Shown here: piece by piece, positions 26,959 through 37,017 of the stretch
Numbering within the stretch: the first letter of the stretch is position 1
How the letters are laid out: the number at the start of each line of letters is the position of its first letter
NCBI GenBank assembly: GCA_947623585.1
Contig: CANQHA010000001.1
Span: forward strand, 186,001 to 250,000
Length of the DNA: 64,000 nt
Source of the DNA: an uncultured Clostridia bacterium
GTDB taxonomy: Bacteria; Bacillota; Clostridia; Oscillospirales; Ruminococcaceae
Direction: 5' to 3'
Program-made: the position numbers and the translations under genes
Notes under the pieces: model-generated
What the model saw: the letters and a program-made list of their open reading frames with translations, nothing else
Database searches by the model: none
What the model was told of the DNA's origin: nothing

Positions 26959-26992
26959 TGCATATTATGCAACAAATATTTAAAATTGTCAA
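26959..26992 (-). promoter_or_regulatory. argGHF promoter with overlapping palindrome
   Basis: TTGACA (26992-26987), a 17-bp spacer and CATAAT (26969-26964). The -10 lies inside a 13-bp palindrome TGCATATTATGCA (26959-26971), well placed for a repressor such as ArgR, although it does not closely match the Bacillus or E. coli ARG box. Confidence 0.8.
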
Positions 26993-27074
26993 GCCCTGTG
27001 CGAATAAAAATACAAATTTGTGAAAACTGTCTCAACGCTGTGAGAAAACCCGAAAACAGTTGTGCAAATTCCCG

Positions 27075-28109
27075 TCAGACAAGCTCGGCGATGTCGTATA
27101 TCAGGCGTTCCGACTTCTCCCACCCGAGGCAGGCGTCGGTTATCGACTTGCCGTAAACGCACTCGCCTATCTTCTGCGAGCCGTCCTCGATATAGCTTTC
27201 TATCATGAAGCCCTTGACAAGCCTTTTGATATCGTCGGAATGGCGGCAGCTGTACAAGACCTCCTTGCATATCCTCGGCTGCTGGAAGGGATCTTTGCCC
27301 GAGTTCGAGTGGTTGGTGTCGATGATGAGCGCGGGGTTTTTCAGCTCGCTTTTTGAATACGACTCGCAGAGGTGCAAAAGGTCCTCATAGTGATAGTTCG
27401 GCATATTCTGACCGTGCTTGTTGACGTATCCGCGCAAAATAGCGTGCGCAAGCGGGTTGCCCGAGGAATGGACCTCCCACCCGCGATAGATGAACGTGTG
27501 CGGGTGCTGAGCCGCCGATATCGCGTTCATCATCACCGAAATGTCGCCGCTCATCGGGTTTTTCATTCCGACCGGGATATTAAGTCCGCTCGCGGTAAGG
27601 CGGTGGTGCTGGTCTTCAACCGAACGCGCGCCGACCGCGACGTAGCCGATTATATCGCTCAGATAGCGGTGATTCTCGGGGTAAAGCATTTCATCGGCGC
27701 AGGAGAAGCCCGATTCGCTCAAAGCGCGCATATGCAGGTTTCTTATCGCGACTATGCCCTTGAACATATCCGGCTTTTCGGTGGGGTCGGGCTGATGCAG
27801 CAGCCCTTTATAGCCGTCGCCGGTCGTTCTCGGCTTGCCGGTATAGATGCGCGGAATGATGAAAATTTTGTCCTTGACCTTCTCCTGAACCTCGCGGAGG
27901 CGGGAGATATAATCGAGAACGCTGTCGGCGTTGTCGGCCGAGCAGGGACCGATTATAAGGATAAATTTATCCGACCTCCCCGAAAAAATGTCGGCAAGCT
28001 CGTCGGCCCGCTGCTTAACTACCGCCGCAAGCTGCTCCGAAAGCGGAAACATCTTCTTGACCTCCTGCGGGATAGGCAGCTTTCTTTCAAAAACCATGTT
28101 CATATGCAT
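27075..28109 (-). CDS. aroF: 3-deoxy-7-phosphoheptulonate (DAHP) synthase, type I AroG-like
   Basis: First step of the shikimate pathway: phosphoenolpyruvate plus erythrose 4-phosphate. 344 residues in the E. coli AroFGH style: IIGPCSADNADSVLDY, YTGKPRTTGDGYKG, NPMSGDISV, and the C-terminal SNSGKDPFQQ and ESYIEDGSQ. No ACT or chorismate mutase domain is fused here; the mutase is on AroB instead. The N-terminus resembles the part that binds feedback amino acids in the E. coli isozymes. It is the last gene of the aromatic operon, 30 bp after tyrA. Confidence 0.95.
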   Translation of the reverse strand: MHMNMVFERKLPIPQEVKKMFPLSEQLAAVVKQRADELADIFSGRSDKFILIIGPCSADNADSVLDYISRLREVQEKVKDKIFIIPRIYTGKPRTTGDGYKGLLHQPDPTEKPDMFKGIVAIRNLHMRALSESGFSCADEMLYPENHRYLSDIIGYVAVGARSVEDQHHRLTASGLNIPVGMKNPMSGDISVMMNAISAAQHPHTFIYRGWEVHSSGNPLAHAILRGYVNKHGQNMPNYHYEDLLHLCESYSKSELKNPALIIDTNHSNSGKDPFQQPRICKEVLYSCRHSDDIKRLVKGFMIESYIEDGSQKIGECVYGKSITDACLGWEKSERLIYDIAELV

Positions 28110-28139
28110 TCCAGCCTTTCTGCTTTAAAAATCTTCTCG

Positions 28140-28994
28140 TTATCTGTCAAACTTGGCGCGGCGTTCGCTTGAATATTTCATCATCTCGCGCATACCGTCA
28201 ACGTCGTCGTTTTCTATCATCTTTTTGAGCCTGTCGAACTGCGCCTCAAAGAGGTTCATCTGGTCCAAAAGCGCCTTTTTGTTGGCCAAAAAAAGCTCAG
28301 ACCACATCAAATCGTTTATCCTTGCTATCCTCGTCAGGTCGCGGAAAGAGTCGCCGGTGAACTTTTCGATGTTCTCGGCGTCGTTGCAGGTCATAAGCGA
28401 CACCGCGATGCAGTGGGTGAGCTGCGAAACGAAGCCTATCATCTCGTCGTGTTCCTCGGGGCTCAGCTCTGCCACCTGCGCAAAACCGAGCAAAAGTCCG
28501 AGCTCGCGGCAGGTCTCGATGGCCTCGGGGGTGTTTTTTTCGGTCGGGGTGACGATGTAGTTAGCACCGTGAAAAATCCTTGAAGTCGCGTTCTCGACTC
28601 CGTAGACCTCACGCCCCGCCATCGGGTGTGCGGCGATGAATTCGCAGTCGGGTCGAAGCATCTCCTGAATCTTATAAACCACCGAGCCCTTGACGCCGGT
28701 GACGTCTGTGAGAAGCGCTCCGGGCTTCAAAAGCCGCTGATTTTTTTCGAGCCACTCTATAAAGATGTGCGGATAAAGCGCAAAAACAACGATGTCGGCC
28801 TCTTTCACAAGGTTCTCTCTGACCTCGGCCGCGCCGTCGTCTATCATCTTATGCTCCAAGGCGTAGTCTATCGAGCGCTGCGAACGGGTTATCGCCGTGA
28901 CCCGAAAACCGTAGCGTTTCAGCGCCTCGGCATAGCTTCCGCCGATAAGCCCGAGCCCGACGATAAGTATATTTTTTTTGACGTCAATCATCAT
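28140..28994 (-). CDS. tyrA: Prephenate dehydrogenase
   Basis: Oxidatively decarboxylates prephenate to 4-hydroxyphenylpyruvate, the tyrosine branch. 284 residues: the Rossmann motif ILIVGLGLIGGSYAEAL, then DVTGVKG, FIAAHPMAGREVYG and the HDEMIGFVSQLTHCIAV helix. No ACT domain is present, so feedback by tyrosine may rely on transcription rather than on this protein. Start with GGAGGAAAAAG. It is preceded by aroA (15 bp) and followed by DAHP synthase. No prephenate dehydratase gene is in the window. Confidence 0.95.
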   Translation of the reverse strand: MMIDVKKNILIVGLGLIGGSYAEALKRYGFRVTAITRSQRSIDYALEHKMIDDGAAEVRENLVKEADIVVFALYPHIFIEWLEKNQRLLKPGALLTDVTGVKGSVVYKIQEMLRPDCEFIAAHPMAGREVYGVENATSRIFHGANYIVTPTEKNTPEAIETCRELGLLLGFAQVAELSPEEHDEMIGFVSQLTHCIAVSLMTCNDAENIEKFTGDSFRDLTRIARINDLMWSELFLANKKALLDQMNLFEAQFDRLKKMIENDDVDGMREMMKYSSERRAKFDR

Positions 28995-29009
28995 AGCTTT
29001 TTCCTCCGC

Positions 29010-30209
29010 TCAGAAAATTTCAAGGCGCGCGCCCAGCTTTTTTATATCCTCAAAAAACGAGGGATATGTCTTTCTGACGGCTTCAGCGCCCTCGATGACC
29101 CCGCCGGTAACGGTCGCCATCACCGCAAGAGACATCACGATTCGGTGGTCGTTGTGCCCGCAAAGCGGCTCGCCCGGGGCTTTGAGAGAACATTTCGGCA
29201 CGGTTATCTCGTTCTCGCTGCAAATAATTTTTACCCCGAACTTTTCAAGCTCCTCTTTCATGGCCTCGCCTCGGTCGCTCTCTTTTATGGCGAGCCTGCG
29301 GGTGCCGGTCAGCTTGCAGCCGTTATTCAGCGCCGCCGCCGCCATAAGCACCGGCCCGAGGTCGGGGCAGTCCGAAATGTCTATCTCGGGGCTGCCGGAA
29401 AGGATATCGGCAAAATGTTTTTTATAAATCCTGTCGCCCTGAGCGGAATTATCCGACAATCCTGTGACCTTTACAGCGCCACCCGCGCAGTTGAAAGCGT
29501 CCAAAAACGCGGCGTTCGAGTAATCCCCCTCGACGGTGACGTTGCGTGGCGAAAGGCTTTTGCCGACAACTTCAACGGTCAGAGGGTCGATAAAGCGCGC
29601 TTTGCCGCCGAAAGCCTCTATCGCCCGGAGCGTCAGCTCGACATAGGAGCGGCTCTCAAAGGGCGGGGCGATCTCGATTTTTCCGACGCCGTCGCAGCAA
29701 AGAAGCGCAAATATCATGCCGCTGATAAACTGGCTCGAAACCGAGCCGTCAAGCCGGTAAACGCCGCTTGAAAGCCGCCCGCAGACGGTCACGGCGCCGT
29801 CGCTCTTATATAAAAAGCCGTGCTCGCGGCAAAGGTCGGAATAGACCTTCTGAGGGCGCTCCATCAGCCTTTTCGAGCCCTCGAGCCTAATCTCGCAGCC
29901 CAAAGTCAGGCAAAGCGGGATCAGAAAGCGCAGGGTGTTTCCGCTTTCGCGGCAGTTGAGGGTCGGCGTGATGTTTTTTAAAAAGCCCGAGCCGTCAACT
30001 TCGACCTCGCCGCCGTTTGCCCGGCACTTTGCGCCGAGGGCGTTAAGGCAGTCTATCATCGCGAGGACGTCCTCGGAGTAGTCAAGGTTATCTACTTTAC
30101 AGACCCCGCCGGATATCGCAGCAAGAAGGAGCATTCGGTGAGCGGCGCTTTTCGAGGGCGGAGCCTTGATCTCTCCGCAAAGGCGGGATTTTTCAATCTT
30201 GACGGTCAT
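29010..30209 (-). CDS. aroA: 3-phosphoshikimate 1-carboxyvinyltransferase (EPSP synthase)
   Basis: Transfers the enolpyruvyl group to shikimate 3-phosphate. 399 residues, slightly short of the family's roughly 430: KAPPSKSAAHRMLL, NCRESGNTLRFLIPL (the LRF motif), VSSQFISGM, LDAFNCAGG and KESDRGEAM. It overlaps aroQ by 4 bp (ATGA type), indicating coupling. Sixth cistron of the aromatic operon when the leader peptide is counted out. Confidence 0.96.
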   Translation of the reverse strand: MTVKIEKSRLCGEIKAPPSKSAAHRMLLLAAISGGVCKVDNLDYSEDVLAMIDCLNALGAKCRANGGEVEVDGSGFLKNITPTLNCRESGNTLRFLIPLCLTLGCEIRLEGSKRLMERPQKVYSDLCREHGFLYKSDGAVTVCGRLSSGVYRLDGSVSSQFISGMIFALLCCDGVGKIEIAPPFESRSYVELTLRAIEAFGGKARFIDPLTVEVVGKSLSPRNVTVEGDYSNAAFLDAFNCAGGAVKVTGLSDNSAQGDRIYKKHFADILSGSPEIDISDCPDLGPVLMAAAALNNGCKLTGTRRLAIKESDRGEAMKEELEKFGVKIICSENEITVPKCSLKAPGEPLCGHNDHRIVMSLAVMATVTGGVIEGAEAVRKTYPSFFEDIKKLGARLEIF

Positions 30210-30640
30210 TTTCCGCTCCTTTTTGCCAAAAGATCGACCGCTTCAAGGTATCCGTCGGTCCCGCGACCCGATATCGTAGCGATACAGGCGGCTCTGAGAT
30301 AGCTTGTTCTGCGAAATTCCTCGCGGCTGTCAACGTCCGAGATATGCACCTCGACCGTCGGGACGGATACGGCTTTCAGAGCGTCGAGAATGGCTACGCT
30401 CGTGTGGGTATAGGCTCCCGGGTTGATAACGATGCCGTCAAAGCTGCCGTAGGCCTCCTGTATCCAATCGACAAGGTCGCCCTCGTGGTTAGACTGGCGG
30501 CAGTCGACGTCAAGCTGTTTAGCTTTACAGTGCTCGGTTATCTTTTCGATCAGCGAGGCATAAGTCTCCCGCCCATAGATGTCGGGTTCGCGAATTCCGA
30601 GCATATTGAGGTTGGGGCCGTTAAGAACTAAAATCTTCAT
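30206..30640 (-). CDS. aroQ: 3-dehydroquinate dehydratase, type II
   Basis: Dehydrates 3-dehydroquinate to 3-dehydroshikimate. 144 residues of the small dodecameric class: MKILVLNGPNLNMLGIREPDIYG, RQSNHEGDLVDWIQEA, VINPGAYTHTSVAI and EVHISDVDSREEFRRTSY, carrying the usual Tyr, His and Arg residues. The start is ATG 30640, just inside the end of aroE-aroK; an upstream in-frame TTG overlaps the ribosome site GAAAGG and is rejected. Confidence 0.96.
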   Translation of the reverse strand: MKILVLNGPNLNMLGIREPDIYGRETYASLIEKITEHCKAKQLDVDCRQSNHEGDLVDWIQEAYGSFDGIVINPGAYTHTSVAILDALKAVSVPTVEVHISDVDSREEFRRTSYLRAACIATISGRGTDGYLEAVDLLAKRSGK

Positions 30641-30644
30641 TTTT

Positions 30645-31877
30645 TCAAAGCCTTTCAATAATCATTTCGGCGTTAAGATCCGCATTATCGGCGGGTTTTA
30701 TGATAACGTCGGCGGTTTCGGCATATCTTTTTTGCCGCTCGGCGTATCTCTTTTTTATAGCCTCGCGATCGCTCGCCGTCGGTCTGTCCGAGGTCGGCTT
30801 GAGCCAGTCTGGATCTCTGTCAAGCAAAAATACTTTACAGTTTTGCCTGAGCGCTTCTACATTTTCGTCCCGCAAAATCGCCCCTCCGCCCGTCGCGATG
30901 ACCACGCCGCTTCTTCGGCAAACGTCTTTTAAAACCTCTGTCTCAATGGCGCGAAAGCCTTGCTCCCCCTTTTCGGCGAAGATGTCGGTAATAGGCTTTC
31001 CGACGCGTGAAACTATCTCTGCGTCGAGATCGATAAACTCTCTTTCAAGCATTTTCGCGACGATTTTTCCGATGGTCGATTTTCCGCTCCCCGGCATTCC
31101 GGTCAGCGCAACGCTTTGCTTCATTTTGAGAATTGTGCCGAAAATGCGGTCGATCTCGCTTTTGTCGATGAAAACGTCTCTGAAAATTTCCGAGGCGCAG
31201 ACCGCCTGCGCGACGAGCATATAAAGCCCGCCCTCGGCGTTCAGCCCGCGTTTTTTCGCCGCGAGAACGAGCGGCGTTCTCAGCGGGTTGAATACCGCGT
31301 CGGCGACCCCCTCGAGCCTCGGAAAAAGGCCGATATCAATAGGCGAGGCGTAGTTTTCGGGGTACATTCCGACCGGAGTGGTGTTGATGATGACCTCGGC
31401 GTTTTTGCAGCGCTCGGCGGCCTCGGAGTATGTAATAACGCCCTCGCCGGCTCTTCTCGAAACGACAAAGACCTCTTTTGCGCCGAGATCCTTTGAAAGC
31501 ACCTGCGCCGTGACCGACGTGCCGCCGGTCCCCAAAACGAGAACGATTTTGTTTTCAACGCTCACGCCGGCTTTTTTGAGAAGCGCTTTCATTCCGAAAT
31601 AGTCGGTATTATAGCCGAAAAGTCTGCCATCGCGGTTCACTACGGTGTTCACCGAGCCTATCCTTTTCGCGACGTCGTTCATTCCGTCGAGATAAGGTAT
31701 GACGTCCTTTTTATAAGGTATCGTGACGTTTATGCCTTTAAAATCGCGCTTTCGCATAAAATCGTCGAGCCCGTCCCCCGGCACCTCGCAAAGGCGATAG
31801 TCGTAATCGCCTATGAGCGAGTGTATTTCCGCGGAAAAGCTGTGCCCGAGCTTTTTTGCAATGCAGCCGAATTCCAA
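30645..31877 (-). CDS. aroE-aroK: Shikimate dehydrogenase-shikimate kinase fusion
   Basis: A 410-residue bifunctional protein. Residues 1 to about 240 are AroE (dehydroshikimate to shikimate): CIAKKLGHSFSAEIH, NVTIPYKKDV with the catalytic Lys, GYNTDYFGM, VLGTGGTS and a C-terminal GLYMLVAQA. Residues about 245-410 are AroK: GMPGSGKST Walker A, DLDAEIV, ATGGGAILR and DRPTAS. Successive pathway steps are therefore joined. The start is TTG 31877, six bases after GGGAGGGG; further upstream the frame runs into the palindromic repeat and gives Arg/Pro-rich non-protein sequence. It is 158 bp from aroC, with a four-way-junction palindrome in the gap. Confidence 0.94.
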   Translation of the reverse strand: MEFGCIAKKLGHSFSAEIHSLIGDYDYRLCEVPGDGLDDFMRKRDFKGINVTIPYKKDVIPYLDGMNDVAKRIGSVNTVVNRDGRLFGYNTDYFGMKALLKKAGVSVENKIVLVLGTGGTSVTAQVLSKDLGAKEVFVVSRRAGEGVITYSEAAERCKNAEVIINTTPVGMYPENYASPIDIGLFPRLEGVADAVFNPLRTPLVLAAKKRGLNAEGGLYMLVAQAVCASEIFRDVFIDKSEIDRIFGTILKMKQSVALTGMPGSGKSTIGKIVAKMLEREFIDLDAEIVSRVGKPITDIFAEKGEQGFRAIETEVLKDVCRRSGVVIATGGGAILRDENVEALRQNCKVFLLDRDPDWLKPTSDRPTASDREAIKKRYAERQKRYAETADVIIKPADNADLNAEMIIERL

Positions 31878-31932
31878 CTTTGTCCCCTCCCTCGGTGAAA
31901 ATTTCTGCGACCGCTTCACCCCGGCGCGTGAC

Positions 31933-32028
31933 GGCGCAGCCTTTCGCCGCGGGCAAAGCCCGCGGCGGGGCTCCGCCCGCCACTGCGGGGGCGGGCGGAG
32001 GCGCGAACGAAGTTCGCAAGGCTGCGCC
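31933..32028. repeat. GC-rich cloverleaf-like palindromic element inside the aromatic operon
   Basis: An outer 11-bp inverted repeat GGCGCAGCCTT / AAGGCTGCGCC (31933-31943 with 32018-32028) encloses three perfect hairpins: 10 bp with loop AAA (31945-31967), 11 bp with an 8-base loop (31971-32000) and 6 bp with loop GAA (32003-32017). Linkers are 0-3 bases, so the whole folds as a compact four-way junction. It lies 8 bp after the aroC stop. It resembles the other palindrome clusters of the window in style. It is not a tRNA. Confidence 0.85.
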
Positions 32029-32035
32029 CCGCGCC

Positions 32036-33139
32036 TCAGTCTTTGTATCCTGCTCCCAAAAAATCGGTGCCGTATCTTTGGGCGAGCAGGTCGCACAGCA
32101 CTATCGCCGCAACACTGTCAACAACGGCCCTCGCGCGGTGGAATATCGCCGGATCGTGCCGGCCGGTGAGCTGCAAAACCGCGTTTTCGCGCTTAATGAA
32201 GTCAACGGTCTCCTGCTGCTTATAGATCGATGAGGTCGGCTTGACCGCGCAGCTGAAAACGATGGGCATTCCGTTTGTTATGCCGCCGTTCACGCCGCCG
32301 TTATGGTTTGTTTTCGTAACTATTTTTTCGCCGCTCATTTTGAACATATCGTTGGCCTCGCTGCCCCTCATTGCGGCAAGCCCGAAGCCGTCGCCGAACT
32401 GAACGCCCTTTATCGCGGGTATGGCGAAAAGCGCGTGCGAAAGAACGCTCTCGACGCTGTCAAAGAACGGCTCGCCAACGCCTGCGGGGAAGCCCGTCAC
32501 CGCGGTCTCCAAAATCCCTCCGACGCTGTCTCCGTCGGCAGCCGCCTTTTCGATCTCCTCTACCATCGCGGCCGAAATCTCTTGGTCGAGCACGGCGAAA
32601 TTCATTGTGTTGAGCATCTTAATCTCGTCCTCATATTCTCCGAATTCTCGGTCCGAGATGCCCGCGCACATTTTTATATGCGTGCCTATCATGATTCCCT
32701 TTGCGGCGAGCGCCGAAACAGCTATCGCTCCGACGGCGGTGAGCGCGGCGGTCACTCTGCCGCTGAAATGTCCGCTCCCGCGATAGTCCTCGAAGCCGTG
32801 ATATTTCACCGAGGCTGTATAGTCGGCGTGTCCGGGTCGGGCAAGGCGGCTCAGCGCAAGATAATCGCTCGATTTGACGTCCTTGTTCGGAATCGCTATA
32901 ACTATCGGAGTTCCGGTGGTTTTGCCGTTGAAAACTCCGCTCAAGATCTCGAATTTATCCTGCTCGACCCTGCTCGTTGAAATTTTTCCGGCAGGTCTGC
33001 GCTTTGTGAGCTGCTCGGCGATGAACCCCTCGTCGATATCTATTCCCGGCGCCATTCCGTCTAAAACCGCTCCTATCGCGGGTCCGTGGCTTTCGCCGAA
33101 AATCGTCACCGAAACGCTTTGTCCGAATGTGTTTTTCAT
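32036..33139 (-). CDS. aroC: Chorismate synthase
   Basis: FMN-dependent elimination of phosphate from EPSP to give chorismate. 367 residues: TIFGESHGPAIG, RRPAGKISTSRVEQDKF, RPGHADYT, YRGSGHFSGRVTA, and a C-terminal GGVNGGITNGMPI and RHDPAIFHRARAV. It overlaps the chorismate mutase-AroB gene by 4 bp. Full family length and no missing motif. Confidence 0.97.
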   Translation of the reverse strand: MKNTFGQSVSVTIFGESHGPAIGAVLDGMAPGIDIDEGFIAEQLTKRRPAGKISTSRVEQDKFEILSGVFNGKTTGTPIVIAIPNKDVKSSDYLALSRLARPGHADYTASVKYHGFEDYRGSGHFSGRVTAALTAVGAIAVSALAAKGIMIGTHIKMCAGISDREFGEYEDEIKMLNTMNFAVLDQEISAAMVEEIEKAAADGDSVGGILETAVTGFPAGVGEPFFDSVESVLSHALFAIPAIKGVQFGDGFGLAAMRGSEANDMFKMSGEKIVTKTNHNGGVNGGITNGMPIVFSCAVKPTSSIYKQQETVDFIKRENAVLQLTGRHDPAIFHRARAVVDSVAAIVLCDLLAQRYGTDFLGAGYKD

Positions 33140-34428
33140 TTTTTTGCCTCCCGTAAGTAATTGTCAAGCAGATCGAAAAGCTGCTCGAAGGTCATGTTTT
33201 CTATCTCGAATTTTCCGACCTCGTTCACCCTGACGGCCGAAACGCCGCCCTTCTGAGATTTTTTGTCGTGAAGCACCGCCGCCTTGATCTTTTCGGGGTC
33301 GGCGCTTATTTCAAGCGGCAGCCCCAGCTTTGAAAGCACATTTTTGAGCCGCTCTCTCACCTCTTCCGAGCACATCGGCAACATTCCGAGCGCAACGCAT
33401 TCGCCGTGGAAAAGCCTGCCGTTTTCGGCGGTCTCAATTCCGTGGCCGATCGTGTGGCCGAAATTCAAAACCTTTCTCAGGCCCGATTCCGTCTCGTCCT
33501 GCTCGACCACCGCCTTTTTGATTTTAAGCGAGCTGGCGATGATGTCGTCAAGCCGGTCGCCCGGCTCAAAGCTCTCAAACCTCTCGAAAAGCTCTTTATC
33601 GAAGCACAGCGCCATTTTAACGGCCTCCGCAAGCCCGCAGGCGGTCTGTCTCGGGTCGAGAGTGGAAAGCACGTCGGGGTCGATGAGCACGAATTTCGGC
33701 TGCCAGAAAGCCCCGACCGTGTTTTTGAAGCCGTCAAGGTCTACCGCGACCTTTCCGCCTATCGAAGAATCTATCTGCGAAAGCGTCGTCGTCGGCACGT
33801 TGTAAAAATCAATCCCGCGCATATAAGCCGCTGCGGCAAACCCCGCAAGGTCGCCGATCACCCCTCCGCCGACCGCTATAACGCAGTCTTTTCGGGTGAA
33901 TCTTTTTTCGAGCATATTTTTCAGCAAAAGTTTAAAGCTGTCAAGATCCTTGGTTTTTTCGCCCTGCGGCAGGGTGACGATATAGCCCTCGGCGCACTGC
34001 TCGGCTAATATTTCGGCATACTCGGGCGGCACGCCGTCGTCGGTAACGATAAGCGCCTTGCGGTCAAGGTCAAGGTGCTTCGCCGCGTTTTTAAGCTCGC
34101 CGCGCCTGACCAAAATATCATAGCTTCTGTCTCCGAGCTCTAACCTTATAAGCCCGTCGCAGGCTTCCGCCCTGTCGCGCTGATATCTTTTCGACACGCC
34201 GATAACTCCGCGCAAAAACTCGGCGTAGTAGCCCTTAAGCTGCTCAGGCACCGCCTCGGAATTTTTTTCGAGCAATGCCGATTCTCTTGCCGAATCAAGG
34301 ACTTTTAGGCCGTTTTCCCTTTTAAAATCGCTCACCTCGCGCACGGCTTCCATGCGTTTTATCCAAAGCGAAGCCATCTCGGCGTCTATCTCGTTGATCT
34401 TTGCGCGGGCGTTTTCAAGTTTGTTCAT
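33136..34428 (-). CDS. aroB: Chorismate mutase-3-dehydroquinate synthase fusion
   Basis: First structural gene of the aromatic operon, 430 residues. Residues 1 to about 88 form an AroQ-class chorismate mutase: LENARAKINEID, the helix with KRMEAVREVSDFKRENG and DSARESALLEK, which keep the usual Arg, Lys, Asp and Glu positions. The rest is a complete dehydroquinate synthase (VTLPQGEKTKDL, AVGGGVIGDLAGFAA, TTTLSQIDSSIGGK, LNFGHTIGHGIE), which cyclises DAHP. The start is ATG 34428, five bases after GGAGG. The fusion joins pathway step 2 to the step that feeds prephenate. Both domains look active. Confidence 0.94.
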   Translation of the reverse strand: MNKLENARAKINEIDAEMASLWIKRMEAVREVSDFKRENGLKVLDSARESALLEKNSEAVPEQLKGYYAEFLRGVIGVSKRYQRDRAEACDGLIRLELGDRSYDILVRRGELKNAAKHLDLDRKALIVTDDGVPPEYAEILAEQCAEGYIVTLPQGEKTKDLDSFKLLLKNMLEKRFTRKDCVIAVGGGVIGDLAGFAAAAYMRGIDFYNVPTTTLSQIDSSIGGKVAVDLDGFKNTVGAFWQPKFVLIDPDVLSTLDPRQTACGLAEAVKMALCFDKELFERFESFEPGDRLDDIIASSLKIKKAVVEQDETESGLRKVLNFGHTIGHGIETAENGRLFHGECVALGMLPMCSEEVRERLKNVLSKLGLPLEISADPEKIKAAVLHDKKSQKGGVSAVRVNEVGKFEIENMTFEQLFDLLDNYLREAKK

Positions 34429-34449
34429 TTTGTCCTCCGTATGCGATAT

Positions 34450-34492
34450 AAAAATGCTCCAAAGATTATTCATCACGAATAAGCAGTGGAGC
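34450..34492 (-). terminator. Attenuator terminator of the aromatic operon
   Basis: In the minus-strand RNA GCUCCA pairs with UGGAGC, with an inner TTATTC / GAATAA stem, followed by AUUUUUAU. It lies between the leader peptide and aroB. An alternative stem GAGCAATT / AATTcGCTC (34509-34489, one bulged C) would consume the 5' arm and act as antiterminator. Confidence 0.82.
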
Positions 34493-34515
34493 GAATTTTT
34501 GAATTGCTCGGCTGC

Positions 34516-34554
34516 TCAGCGCTTATAATAAGAATAATCGTGCATTTCAGACAT
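34516..34554 (-). CDS. Tyr-rich leader peptide (attenuation)
   Basis: A 12-codon open frame, MSEMHDYSYYKR, starting at ATG 34554, six bases after a GGGAG ribosome site and about 20 bases after the predicted transcription start. Three of four consecutive codons 7-10 are tyrosine. It is followed by mutually exclusive antiterminator and terminator stems, the classic layout of ribosome-mediated attenuation. When charged tRNA-Tyr is scarce the ribosome would stall on these codons and let transcription continue into the aromatic genes. Peptide and structures are seen directly; the regulatory role is inferred. Confidence 0.8.
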   Translation of the reverse strand: MSEMHDYSYYKR

Positions 34555-34580
34555 GGCGAGACTCCCAAAGTGTTTTTTAT

Positions 34581-34609
34581 ATTGTACGCCTTTAAACGCA
34601 TAAAGTCAA
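34581..34609 (-). promoter_or_regulatory. Sigma-A promoter of the aromatic operon
   Basis: TTGACT (34609-34604), a 17-bp spacer and TACAAT (34586-34581); transcription would start near 34574, just ahead of the leader peptide. Confidence 0.88.
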
Positions 34610-34725
34610 GAGAATTTCCCGAAAACTTGCTCCAAAAAACTCGTTATGGTATCTTTTACATAGTTTTCAACGCCGTGCGGGCAAATCTGCTTGTAAAGTT
34701 TGACAGTTTTTTCGCCGAAAACCGA

Positions 34726-34758
34726 AAGCCCCCGTCCCCGAAAAAGGGGCGGGAGCAT
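34726..34758 (-). terminator. Probable terminator of the glutamate synthase-pyrG operon
   Basis: On the minus strand a GC-rich stem (GCTCCCG..CCC / GGGG.CGGGGGC, 34756-34728) lies 12 bp after the pyrG stop and is followed by a weak T tract (CTTTCGGTTTTC). The rest of the gap up to 34581 shows nothing else. Confidence 0.6.
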
Positions 34759-34767
34759 AAAAGTCGG

Positions 34768-36974
<2,207 letters not shown>

Positions 36975-37017
36975 AAAAAGTCTCCTCCTCTCGCGCTTGT
37001 CTCAAAAAAAGGCGCGC

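Noticed and set aside
31878-32096. N-terminal extension of AroE-AroK
   Set aside because: The frame runs upstream through the palindromic element and the end of aroC, giving Arg/Pro-rich sequence; the TTG with a strong ribosome site fits better.
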